Below are positions 53,548 to 61,386 of a DNA stretch of 64,000 nt, in pieces. The notes beneath the pieces are model-generated. The model had not been told where the DNA came from, ran no database searches, and saw nothing but the letters and a program-made list of their open reading frames with translations. The position numbers and the translations under genes are program-made. This DNA comes from JBMTVN01 sp046047235. Its GTDB lineage: Bacteria; Verrucomicrobiota; Verrucomicrobiia; Limisphaerales; JAHDYP01. The stretch's first letter is position 1; each line of letters begins with the position of its first letter. The DNA lies in NCBI GenBank assembly GCA_046047235.1, contig JBJOII010000020.1, positions 8,796 through 72,795 on the forward strand, given 5' to 3'.

Positions 53548-54540
53548 ATGAAGCAAAGCCTCCTCGCCCTCGCTCTAGTCGCCCTGCTCTTCTCCGGCTG
53601 TAAACCACCCTCCGACGGTGCCCCCGCCGCAGGAGCAACCGCATCCTATCCCAACCGCACCATCACCCTGATCTGTCCCTGGGCCGCCGGAGGTGGAACT
53701 GACCGACTGTCACGCTTCATGGCCGACCAGCTGCAGCGCGAGCTCGGCAAACCTGTCGTGGTCGTCAATCGCACAGGCGGCAGTGGCGCCGTCGGTCATT
53801 CAGCCGGCTCAACCGCCCGCCCCGACGGCTACACCATCACCATGGCAACGTTCGAACTCAGCACGATGCACTGGATGGGCATCTCCCCCCTCAGTTACCA
53901 GGACTTCGAGCCCATCATCGCCCTCAATAGCGATGCCGCCGCAATCATCGTGCGCGCTGATGCACCCTGGAATTCACTGCAAGACCTCGTAGCCCATATC
54001 CGTGAAAACCCAGGAAAGCTCAAAATGTCCGGAACGTCCACCGGCGGCGCCTGGGACCTTGCCCGCGCAGGCTTCCAGCTCGCCGCTGAACTTCCCGTCG
54101 ACAGCGTTCTCTGGGTCCCAACCCAAGGCTCAGCCCCCTCCCTCGTCGAACTCCTCGGCGGCCACATCGACGTCGTCTGCTGCAGCATTCCAGAGGCCGC
54201 GTCGCAAATCGAGGCCGGCCAACTCCGCGCTATCGCTGTCATGGCTCCGGAGCGACTCGAGGATCAACCCGAGGTTCCCACGGTCCATGAAGCGGGCATC
54301 GACTGGGAAGCTGTCGGCTGGCGGGGACTCATGGTCCCCAATAATACGCCTGCCGAAATCGTTGAACTGATCCACCAAAAGGCAGAAACAATCGTCAAAT
54401 CGGACGCGTTCAAGGATTTCATGAAGAAGAACGGCTTCGATATCACAGTCCGCGGTCCCAAACCCTTTGAAGAATTCCTCGCCAAACAGGACGCTCAATG
54501 GCACACGGTCATCGAAGCGGCCGGATACGCGAAGCAATGA
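53548..54540 (+). CDS. tctC: TctC/Bug-type substrate-binding lipoprotein
   Basis: Periplasmic carboxylate-binding component of a tripartite tricarboxylate transporter, 330 residues. ATG at 53548 gives MKQSLLALALVALLFSGCKPP, a lipobox LFSGC, so it is a lipoprotein; the longer frame overlaps the previous gene. The Bug signature YPNRTITLICPWAAGGGTDRLSRFMADQL and VVNRTGGSGAVGH follow, with GHIDVVCCSIPEA and VPTVHEAGIDWEAVGWRGLMVP later. All family blocks are present. The stop overlaps the tctB start (ATGA). Bug proteins bind organic acids; here the ligand is unknown. Confidence 0.92.
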   Translation: MKQSLLALALVALLFSGCKPPSDGAPAAGATASYPNRTITLICPWAAGGGTDRLSRFMADQLQRELGKPVVVVNRTGGSGAVGHSAGSTARPDGYTITMATFELSTMHWMGISPLSYQDFEPIIALNSDAAAIIVRADAPWNSLQDLVAHIRENPGKLKMSGTSTGGAWDLARAGFQLAAELPVDSVLWVPTQGSAPSLVELLGGHIDVVCCSIPEAASQIEAGQLRAIAVMAPERLEDQPEVPTVHEAGIDWEAVGWRGLMVPNNTPAEIVELIHQKAETIVKSDAFKDFMKKNGFDITVRGPKPFEEFLAKQDAQWHTVIEAAGYAKQ

Positions 54541-55043
54541 GCATCCCACCACCATCAGACCCGCCGACCAGGACTTTAGGGCCGGTCCTGATCGGTATGG
54601 GTGTCTTGGTCCTGTGCCTCACGAGAACCATTCCAAATGAAGCCCTAGGCAATAATGCCGACCCCGGCCCAAGGACTTTTCCCATCGCCACCGCCTCAAT
54701 CCTCCTGGCCGGCGGACTCTATGAACTCATCCGCTACTTCGCCAGCCGCAGACGGCTCGCCTGCCACGCCTCCACACGACCTCCGACAGCCAGCCCCCCC
54801 GCCGCAGACAATATCCAGGCTCTATTCTTGATCATCGGACTTGTCGTCTACCTCCTCGCCATGCCTTGGTTGGGCTTCCCTACCGCCACCCTGGTCTTCT
54901 CCATCGCCCTCATGCTGCGCCTGGGCGCAGGCAAAGCCATGGCAGCAACCGCCTCCGCCGGCCTGGTCCTCGCCATCTACCTTCTGTTCGTGCTGCTGTT
55001 TAAAGTACAACTGCCCCCCGGCGTATTGGGACTCTCGTGGTGA
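54537..55043 (+). CDS. tctB: TctB small membrane subunit
   Basis: A 168-residue inner-membrane protein with four predicted helices (GPVLIGMGVLVLCLTRTI, FPIATASILLAGGLYELI, ALFLIIGLVVYLLAMPWLGF, ATASAGLVLAIYLLFVLLF). ATG at 54537 overlaps the tctC stop by four bases (ATGA), indicating translational coupling. NADPGPRTFPIATASILL matches the tctB N-terminal region. It pairs with the large subunit TctA, whose start overlaps this gene's stop as GTGA. Confidence 0.9.
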   Translation: MSIPPPSDPPTRTLGPVLIGMGVLVLCLTRTIPNEALGNNADPGPRTFPIATASILLAGGLYELIRYFASRRRLACHASTRPPTASPPAADNIQALFLIIGLVVYLLAMPWLGFPTATLVFSIALMLRLGAGKAMAATASAGLVLAIYLLFVLLFKVQLPPGVLGLSW

Positions 55044-56557
55044 TCACCGAACTCCTCCAACCCATGGTTCTCCTGCCATGGCTGCTCGCCATGGCCTTTG
55101 GCTTGTTCGTGGGCGCCACCCCAGGTCTCACCGCCACCATGGCCGTCGCTCTCATCGTCCCCATCAGCTTCTATATGCCAGACCCCACAACCGGCCTGGC
55201 CATGATCATCGGCGTCAGCTTCACCGCCATCTTCGCAGGAGATATCCCCGCAGTCTTCCTCCGTATCCCGGGCACCCCAGCCTCCGCAGCTACCACCCTC
55301 GATGGCCACGCCCTCGCACTGCAGGGCAAAGCCGGCCCCACCCTGCTCGTCGACCTCCTCTGCTCCTGCCTCGGCGGACTCATCGGCGTGCTGCTCCTCA
55401 TCTTCCTCGCCCCATGGCTCGCCAGCTTCGCACTCCGATTCAGTAACTATGAATACTTCTGGCTCGCCGTCCTCGGCCTCTCACTCAGTGCCGCCGTCAG
55501 CACCGGCTCCACCCTCAAAGGACTACTCGCAGCCGTGCTCGGAATCCTCATCTCCACCGTTGGCATCGACACGGTCGCCGGCGCCCCACGCTTCACCTTC
55601 AAGCAAAGCGACCTCATGGGCGGAATCGGTTTCATCCCCGTCATGATCGGCCTGTTCGGCCTCTCCGAAGTCATCCGAAATGTCCGCCGCCCCGAATCGC
55701 TGTCAGCCCCAAGCATCAAGGATACGGAACGAACCAGTATCCTCAAGGCGCTCTCAACCATGGCCCGACATTGGTCCACCATCCTCAAAGGCTCAGTCGT
55801 CGGCACCGTCGTTGGCGCCCTCCCCGGCGCAGGTGCCGATATCGCCGCCTGGGGCGCCTACGGCCTGGAGCAGAAAACCTCGCGCCACCCAGAACGGTTC
55901 GGCAAAGGCACCATGGAAGGTGTCATCGCCCCCGCCAGTGCCCACAACGGGGCCGTCGCCGGCGCCTGGATTCCCGCCCTCGTCTTCGGCATCCCCGGCG
56001 ATTCCGTCACGGCCATCGTCATCGGCGCCATGCTCATGTACAACCTCAAACCTGGCCCGCTCATCTTCGAACAAAGCGCCCACCAGGTACACTCCATCTT
56101 CGCCATCGCTCTCGTCACCCAGTTCCTCCTCATCCCTTGCGGCCTCCTCGGCATCAAACTCTTCTCCTGGATCCTCCGCCTCCCCAGAAGCCTGGTCATG
56201 GTCGGCGTGGTCATATTCTCCATCGTCGGCGCCTACGCGCTGAACAACAGCATCTTCGATGTCTACATCATGGCCGCATTCGGACTCATCGGGTTTTACC
56301 TCGAATCCCAGCGTATGCCTATGGGCCCGCTCATCCTCGGCCTCATCCTCGGCCCCATGGTGGAGGAGAATTTCCGCACCGGACTCATCAAATCACACGG
56401 CAGCTTCGAACCCTTCCTCTCCCGCCCCATCAGCGCCACGCTCTGGATCCTCCTCGCCGCCTCGTTCGCCCTGCCCATACTCATGAAACTGCTGAAACGC
56501 CGCCAGGCCAGCACCTCTCTCCCGTCTCCAAGTAACCCCAAACGGAACGGGGATTAA
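55040..56557 (+). CDS. tctA: TctA large membrane subunit
   Basis: A 505-residue inner-membrane protein with about twelve segments. The GTG at 55040 overlaps the tctB stop (GTGA), though a GTG three bases earlier is possible. Family motifs include the GATPGLTATMAVALIVPISFYM opening (residues 24 onwards), DIPAVFLRIPGTPASAATTLDGH, GALPGAGADIAAWGAYG and GIPGDSVTAIVIGAMLMY. These fit TctA fully and the length is normal. The complete tctCBA order suggests a working transporter for a di- or tricarboxylate. Confidence 0.94.
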   Translation: MITELLQPMVLLPWLLAMAFGLFVGATPGLTATMAVALIVPISFYMPDPTTGLAMIIGVSFTAIFAGDIPAVFLRIPGTPASAATTLDGHALALQGKAGPTLLVDLLCSCLGGLIGVLLLIFLAPWLASFALRFSNYEYFWLAVLGLSLSAAVSTGSTLKGLLAAVLGILISTVGIDTVAGAPRFTFKQSDLMGGIGFIPVMIGLFGLSEVIRNVRRPESLSAPSIKDTERTSILKALSTMARHWSTILKGSVVGTVVGALPGAGADIAAWGAYGLEQKTSRHPERFGKGTMEGVIAPASAHNGAVAGAWIPALVFGIPGDSVTAIVIGAMLMYNLKPGPLIFEQSAHQVHSIFAIALVTQFLLIPCGLLGIKLFSWILRLPRSLVMVGVVIFSIVGAYALNNSIFDVYIMAAFGLIGFYLESQRMPMGPLILGLILGPMVEENFRTGLIKSHGSFEPFLSRPISATLWILLAASFALPILMKLLKRRQASTSLPSPSNPKRNGD

Positions 56558-56560
56558 TCC

Positions 56561-57952
56561 TCAACTCCACAGGCGGTCATGCGACCGGTCCTTATCCCAC
56601 TCCGGTGTTGGCTTGAAGTAATCATCCCGCTCCAACAGGTGTTCCTTCACTACGTCCTCGTTCAACTCCACACCTAACCCCGGACCTTCCGGCACAATCG
56701 CAAACCCATCCTGCACCAGGGGCTTGATCGGCCCGGTCACCATGTCCTCCCACCACGGCACATCCACGCTGTGATGCTCCAAGGCGACAAAATTCTGCGT
56801 TGCGGCCGCACAGTGCACATTCGCCATGAATGAAATGGGCGACCCAGCAAAGTGCATGGCCATGGGAACACCGTGCTCCTCCGCATAATCCCCAATCCTC
56901 TTGGTCTCGAGAATCCCGCCGGAAGTCGCCAGATCCGGATGAACCATGTCCACGGCATGCGCATCAATCAACTTGATGAACTCCTCCTTCAGGTAAATGT
57001 CCTCACCGGTCAGCGTCGGACAACTGATCGCCTGCGTAATCTCCTTCCACAGATCCGTGTATTCCCAGGGAATCATGTCCTCCAGCCAGGCCATCTGATA
57101 AGGCTCCAGCGCCTTCCCCAGCCGAATGCAGCTATTCACCCCAATATGACCGAAATGATCCGCCGCCAAGGGAAGATCTGTACCAATCGCCTCGCGGATC
57201 GCCGCCACAAATTCCACCATCAACTCAATCCCCTTCTCCGTAATCTCCACCTGCGTGAACGGATGCTTGGTGTTGTTGTACTCCCGCCAGTCAAAACCAC
57301 CAGGCACGGTCAAGGTTCCCGGAATGTCACGAATCAGGCTGATCCCCAAATCCATCTTCAAATACTTGAACCCCTTGTCGACCCGCTCCTTCATCCGCTT
57401 CGCGTAGACTGCCTTGTCCCTGGATTGCGTCGTGTCCGTGTACAGGCGCACCTTGTCCCGGTAACGCCCCCCTAGCATCTGGTAAACGGGCACCCCATAC
57501 GCCTTGCCCGCTAAATCCCATAAAGCCATCTCCACCCCGCAGACTCCTCCACCCTGTCGGCCATGATGACCGAACTGTTTGATCTTCTTGAAAATCTTCT
57601 CAACGTTGCAGGGATTCTCGCCCAACAACCGGCTCTTCAGCATCAGGGCATAATTCCGGCTCCCACCATCCCGCACCTCACCATAACCCGATATACCCTG
57701 GTTGGTGTCGATGCGAATCAACGGCACCCGCATCGGCGCACCAGTAATCTCTGCAATCCGCAGATCCGTGATCTTCAAGTCCGACGGACTCGAATTGCGG
57801 TTCACCCGTTGGGTCAACGCCTCAACCTGCTCCTCCGCACTCGCTTCCATCAACCCGGCTAAACTCATCCCACCGAACAGGGCGCCCTTCAGGAACGACC
57901 GACGGTCAGAAGCAACATCAACAACAGCAGAACCAGCAGGTAACTTTGACAT
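56561..57952 (-). CDS. Tat-exported enolase-superfamily (mandelate racemase/MLE) protein
   Basis: Acid sugar dehydratase or racemase-like enzyme, 463 residues. ATG at 57952 gives MSKLPAGSAVVDVASDRRSFLKGALFGGMSLAG, a Tat leader with RRSFLKG. The capping domain has VRDGGSRNYALMLKSRLLG. The barrel shows YLKMDLG (KxD, Lys199 and Asp201 as candidate catalytic base), AADHFGH (Asp265), WLEDMIPWE (Glu291) and TGEDIY (Glu317) as the three metal ligands, and MAMHFAGS with a late His. That spread of ligands is complete for Mg-dependent enolase chemistry. Convergent with tctA, gap 3 bases, and divergent from the exported RraA-like gene. Confidence 0.86.
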   Translation of the reverse strand: MSKLPAGSAVVDVASDRRSFLKGALFGGMSLAGLMEASAEEQVEALTQRVNRNSSPSDLKITDLRIAEITGAPMRVPLIRIDTNQGISGYGEVRDGGSRNYALMLKSRLLGENPCNVEKIFKKIKQFGHHGRQGGGVCGVEMALWDLAGKAYGVPVYQMLGGRYRDKVRLYTDTTQSRDKAVYAKRMKERVDKGFKYLKMDLGISLIRDIPGTLTVPGGFDWREYNNTKHPFTQVEITEKGIELMVEFVAAIREAIGTDLPLAADHFGHIGVNSCIRLGKALEPYQMAWLEDMIPWEYTDLWKEITQAISCPTLTGEDIYLKEEFIKLIDAHAVDMVHPDLATSGGILETKRIGDYAEEHGVPMAMHFAGSPISFMANVHCAAATQNFVALEHHSVDVPWWEDMVTGPIKPLVQDGFAIVPEGPGLGVELNEDVVKEHLLERDDYFKPTPEWDKDRSHDRLWS

Positions 57953-58171
57953 GGGTATAAGTCTTCCAGTGTTTACACACACAGTGCGAATCGGGGTCTT
58001 CACCGCGAAGTCTACCCACGCTACAACCCAACAGGCAACCCGCTAAAACCACCAAACCAAACGGAAAAATGCACCACCACGGGGCATGCCAAGGCAAACC
58101 CATCGGAAAGCCGACTTGATTCAAACGTCGCGATCTCTAACCTCTCAGTCACACAACGACCCCCTCAGATC

Positions 58172-59110
58172 ATGCGCATACCCCTGCCCCAATCATTCAG
58201 ATTCACTGTGTGCAATTGCGTTCTGGCTGCCCTCGTCAGCCTGCCAACCCAGATCGCGTATGCTGTGAACCTAACCCCTGACCAGATTCAGGCCCTCACG
58301 CCGGACTGGAAGGGTGAACGCACTACCGACGGACGCCCAAAGGTGTCCACTGACATCCTTCAACGCATGAAGAGCGTGAGTCTCGAGGAAGCCTGGGGCG
58401 TCCTCCAAGGAGCAGGATACAAAAACCAGTTCGAGGGGGGCTGGTTGATCCTCCACCCTGACGAAGTCATGGTCGGAAGAGCCGTGACGGCTCTCTACCT
58501 CCCCAGCCGGCCTGATCTCGACGAAAGGGTCAAGGAACTGGGAAAGGAACAGAAACGCATCGGCCCCTCGAATTCCTGGCCCATTGATGTGCTGGAACCA
58601 GGAGATCTTTATGTGGCCGACGGCTTCGGCAAGATCATCGACGGCACCCTGATCGGCGATAACCTCGGCAATGCCATCTACGCCAAGTCCGGCAACGGAG
58701 TTGTATTCCACGGCTCCGCCCGTGATGTCGAGGGGCTCTCTGAGATCGAAGGCTTCAACGCTTTTGTACGTGGATGGGACCCCTCAGCCATCAAGGACAT
58801 GACCATGGCCCAACTCAACGGCCCCATCAACCTGGGCCGCGTCACGGTCCTACCGGGTGATGTGGTGCTGGCCAAACGCGGCGGCGTAATCTTCATCCCG
58901 GCGCACCTGGCTGAGCAAGTAGTCACCCGCTCCGAAGTGATCCGCCTGAAAGACCGCTTTGGTCACCAGCGCCTGCGTGAAGGGAAATACACACCCGGCC
59001 AAATCGACCGCGCCTGGTCCGACGACATCAAGCAGGACTTCCTGCAGTGGTTTGAAGCACTGACAGAGAAACCGCCCATGTCCAAGGACCGGATCAAGGA
59101 ACTGATATGA
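58172..59110 (+). CDS. Exported RraA-family (4-hydroxy-2-oxoglutarate aldolase-like) protein
   Basis: A 312-residue protein; residues 1-32 form a signal peptide ending QIAYA, which is unusual because RraA proteins are normally cytosolic. The core matches the family: GDLYVADGFGKIIDGTLIGDNLGNAIYAKSGNGVVFHGSARDVEGL, with the G..G..A..A pattern and GxARD metal-site motif, then RVTVLPGDVVLAKRGGVIFIP. Members act as 4-hydroxy-4-methyl-2-oxoglutarate aldolases or as RNase E regulators; export rules out the latter here. The stop overlaps the next start by four bases (ATGA), indicating coupling to an enolase-superfamily gene. Confidence 0.82.
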   Translation: MRIPLPQSFRFTVCNCVLAALVSLPTQIAYAVNLTPDQIQALTPDWKGERTTDGRPKVSTDILQRMKSVSLEEAWGVLQGAGYKNQFEGGWLILHPDEVMVGRAVTALYLPSRPDLDERVKELGKEQKRIGPSNSWPIDVLEPGDLYVADGFGKIIDGTLIGDNLGNAIYAKSGNGVVFHGSARDVEGLSEIEGFNAFVRGWDPSAIKDMTMAQLNGPINLGRVTVLPGDVVLAKRGGVIFIPAHLAEQVVTRSEVIRLKDRFGHQRLREGKYTPGQIDRAWSDDIKQDFLQWFEALTEKPPMSKDRIKELI

Positions 59111-60438
59111 AACGCAGAGACCTCCTCAAAAGCCTCGGCCTTGGCACCGCCGCCGGGGCGTATGCATTGTTCGACCGCCCCCGACTGCAGTCGGCCGAAT
59201 ATGCGAACGCAACCCGAGGCCTCGCGCCGCTGAAAATTACAAGGGTCCGCGCCATCCAGACAGCGCCACAGGGCAACCGGCTGACAGTCGTCAAGGTCGA
59301 GACAAGCGAACCCGGGCTCTATGGACTGGGCTGCGCCACCTTCAACCAACGTGCCCTGCCGGTAGCCAGCGCCATTAACGACTACCTGGATCCGTTCGCT
59401 CGCGGCCGTGACGTCGACAATATTGAGGACGTCTGGCAGACCGCCTTCACCAGCTCCTACTGGCGGAATGGACCTGTGCTCAACAACGCCTTGTCCGGAC
59501 TCGACCAGGCCCTCTGGGATATCAAAGGCAAACGGGCCAACATGCCCGTCTACCAGCTGCTTGGCGGCAAGTGCCGCTTTGCCGTGGACTGCTATTCCCA
59601 CGCATCAGGACGCGACTTCGACCAGCTCACCGAAAGTGTCAAAAGACTCATGGCGGAGGGATACCGCCACATACGCATTCAACTCGGCGGCTATGGATCA
59701 CCCCATCTGTCCACCACTCCTGACTTCAAGGACGCGGGCTTCGGCCGCGAGGACGACAGCCACATGGATGCCCTCCCCTACCTGCAGACCACGCCGAGAA
59801 TGTTCGCCCATATTCGCGAACAGTGTGGCGAGCAAATCGAACTGCTGCACGATATCCATGAACGCATCCACCCCCGTGATGCGATTCGCCTCCTCCAGCA
59901 GCTGGAAGAGTTCCGTCCTTTCTTCATCGAGGATCCGGTTTCACCGGAAGACAACGGCTACTTCGAGCTCATCCGACAGAAGACCACGGTCCCCATCGCC
60001 ATGGGCGAACTGTTCAACAACCCTCATGAATGGGTGGATCTAATCGCCAAACGCTACATCGATTTTATCCGCGTCCATATCTCCCAGATTGGAGGGCTAA
60101 GCGTAGCCCGTAAACTCGCCACGCTGGGAGAATGGTTCAACGTCCGCACTGCTTGGCATGGCCCCGGCGATGTCTCCCCTGTCGGCCACGCCGCCAATGC
60201 CCACCTCGATCTGGCCATTTCCAACTTCGGCATCCAGGAAGCTGTCCGCTTCAACGATGCCATGCGCGAAGTCTTCCCGGGATCACCCACCATGGAAAAC
60301 GGCTACATGCACGTGAACGAAGCACCGGGCTTCGGGGTAGACCTCAATGAAGAGGCCGCAAAACGCTTCCCTTTCCCGGAGGACCCAGGCTATTGGCGCC
60401 CCATACGACGTCGCGATGGCACCTCAGTGAAGCCGTAA
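59107..60438 (+). CDS. Tat-exported ManD/RspA-type enolase-superfamily dehydratase
   Basis: A 443-residue sugar-acid dehydratase-like enzyme. MKRRDLLKSLGLGTAAGAYALF is a Tat leader. The barrel has ELLHDIHERIHPRDAIRLLQQLE with Asp249 and His251, FFIEDPVSPE with Glu275, IAMGELFNNPHEWVDLI with Glu301, and RTAWHGPGDVSP with His351. These match the D-mannonate / D-gluconate dehydratase branch rather than mandelate racemase proper. The capping domain opens KITRVRAIQTAPQGNRLTVVKVET. Coupled to the exported RraA-like gene by a four-base overlap. Followed by a strong hairpin. Confidence 0.87.
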   Translation: MKRRDLLKSLGLGTAAGAYALFDRPRLQSAEYANATRGLAPLKITRVRAIQTAPQGNRLTVVKVETSEPGLYGLGCATFNQRALPVASAINDYLDPFARGRDVDNIEDVWQTAFTSSYWRNGPVLNNALSGLDQALWDIKGKRANMPVYQLLGGKCRFAVDCYSHASGRDFDQLTESVKRLMAEGYRHIRIQLGGYGSPHLSTTPDFKDAGFGREDDSHMDALPYLQTTPRMFAHIREQCGEQIELLHDIHERIHPRDAIRLLQQLEEFRPFFIEDPVSPEDNGYFELIRQKTTVPIAMGELFNNPHEWVDLIAKRYIDFIRVHISQIGGLSVARKLATLGEWFNVRTAWHGPGDVSPVGHAANAHLDLAISNFGIQEAVRFNDAMREVFPGSPTMENGYMHVNEAPGFGVDLNEEAAKRFPFPEDPGYWRPIRRRDGTSVKP

Positions 60439-60523
60439 GCCACGATCACCCGCAGAACTGTCCTCCACCGGGCAGGAAGTATACTCTCTACTCTCTCCCC
60501 TCTCCCCTCTCCCGAAAAAGACA

Positions 60524-60555
60524 CCGCCCCCGCTTTCACCAGAAAGCGGGGGCGG
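60524..60555. terminator. Intrinsic terminator between convergent genes
   Basis: Perfect 14-base stem CCGCCCCCGCTTTC (60524-60537) with GAAAGCGGGGGCGG (60542-60555), loop ACCA. Read on the minus strand it is followed by TGTCTTTTTC, so it best terminates the NIPSNAP gene; it may also end the ManD-type gene, which stops at 60438. Confidence 0.85.
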
Positions 60556-60574
60556 CAGATCCAATCCAAACAAC

Positions 60575-61354
60575 CTACACCTGCGAGTAAGGCGCTGCGA
60601 CCAGCTGGCGGTTGGTGATACCACACAGGATCGCCTTGTCGGCATACTCCGCCATCCCCTTCAGCCGGAGCCAGTCGGGGTGGGCGAGGAACTTCTTCCA
60701 GGCCGCCTGCTGGGCTTCCAGGCTTTCGAAGGCCAGCATGTAGGTCAGGTTCGGCATCTGGCCTCCTGCCAGGGTTTGTCCGAAGAAAACCGGGTTCAAA
60801 CCCACCTCGCGGAAAATACGAATCTCGCCGGCATCGTTGAACATCTCGATCTTCTTGAGCCCGGTCTTTTCACTCGGACTCTCGTAGGTACGCAACTGGA
60901 AGACCCGTCCCGGATTCTTCACCGGAGTCTCCATCTGCGGCATGCCTGCGAAGGAAAGCAGCAACCAGCTTTCAACACGCTTGTAAGCCGGGGAGCCCGC
61001 CGTGGCGTTGATGTAGTCTGCACCGCGCGAAAGAAACTCGGAGTCCTCAGCCAGGCGCTGGCCAAAGGCCGCGTAGGACTCCATGGATTTATGGGGCGTC
61101 AACACCCAGACCGGCCCCAGATCCTTCTCAGGATAGAAGACGCCAATTGGCTTCACCCCCAGCCGGTTTGCCGCAGGAATAGCAGCGTTCTTCAGGAAAT
61201 CATCCAGCCCCTTGCGCTGAGCCTCGGTCTCGACGGTATATTGGCGCAGCTCGTAAAACTCCCGCACTCCACCGGAAGCAGCTTGGCTATTCATGGTCAG
61301 GGCAGCGGCACCTGCTGTGCCGGACAGGGCAAGAAAGTCTCTTCGGTTCATCAT
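60575..61354 (-). CDS. Tat-exported NIPSNAP-domain protein
   Basis: A 259-residue protein with Tat leader MMNRRDFLALSGTAGAAALT. Two NIPSNAP-like ferredoxin-fold domains follow: the first opens FYELRQYTVETEAQRKGLDDFLKNAAIPAANRLGVKPIGVFYPEK, the second VFQLRTYESPSEKTGLKKIEMFNDAGEIRIFREVGLNPVFFGQTLAGGQMPNLTYMLAF. NIPSNAP proteins are small, often dimeric, of unknown function; exported tandem forms are common in Planctomycetes and Verrucomicrobia. It has its own terminator downstream and is 32 bases after the hydantoinase gene's stop, so the two are probably one transcript. Confidence 0.88.
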   Translation of the reverse strand: MMNRRDFLALSGTAGAAALTMNSQAASGGVREFYELRQYTVETEAQRKGLDDFLKNAAIPAANRLGVKPIGVFYPEKDLGPVWVLTPHKSMESYAAFGQRLAEDSEFLSRGADYINATAGSPAYKRVESWLLLSFAGMPQMETPVKNPGRVFQLRTYESPSEKTGLKKIEMFNDAGEIRIFREVGLNPVFFGQTLAGGQMPNLTYMLAFESLEAQQAAWKKFLAHPDWLRLKGMAEYADKAILCGITNRQLVAAPYSQV

Positions 61355-61386
61355 GGTGAGCCGCGATCATAGCGATTCACCCGATT

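Noticed and set aside
59015..59026. TGGTCCGACGAC, identical to part of the family A terminal repeat
   Set aside because: It lies inside the RraA-like coding sequence, encodes W-S-D-D in frame, and has no inverted partner nearby; taken as coincidence.
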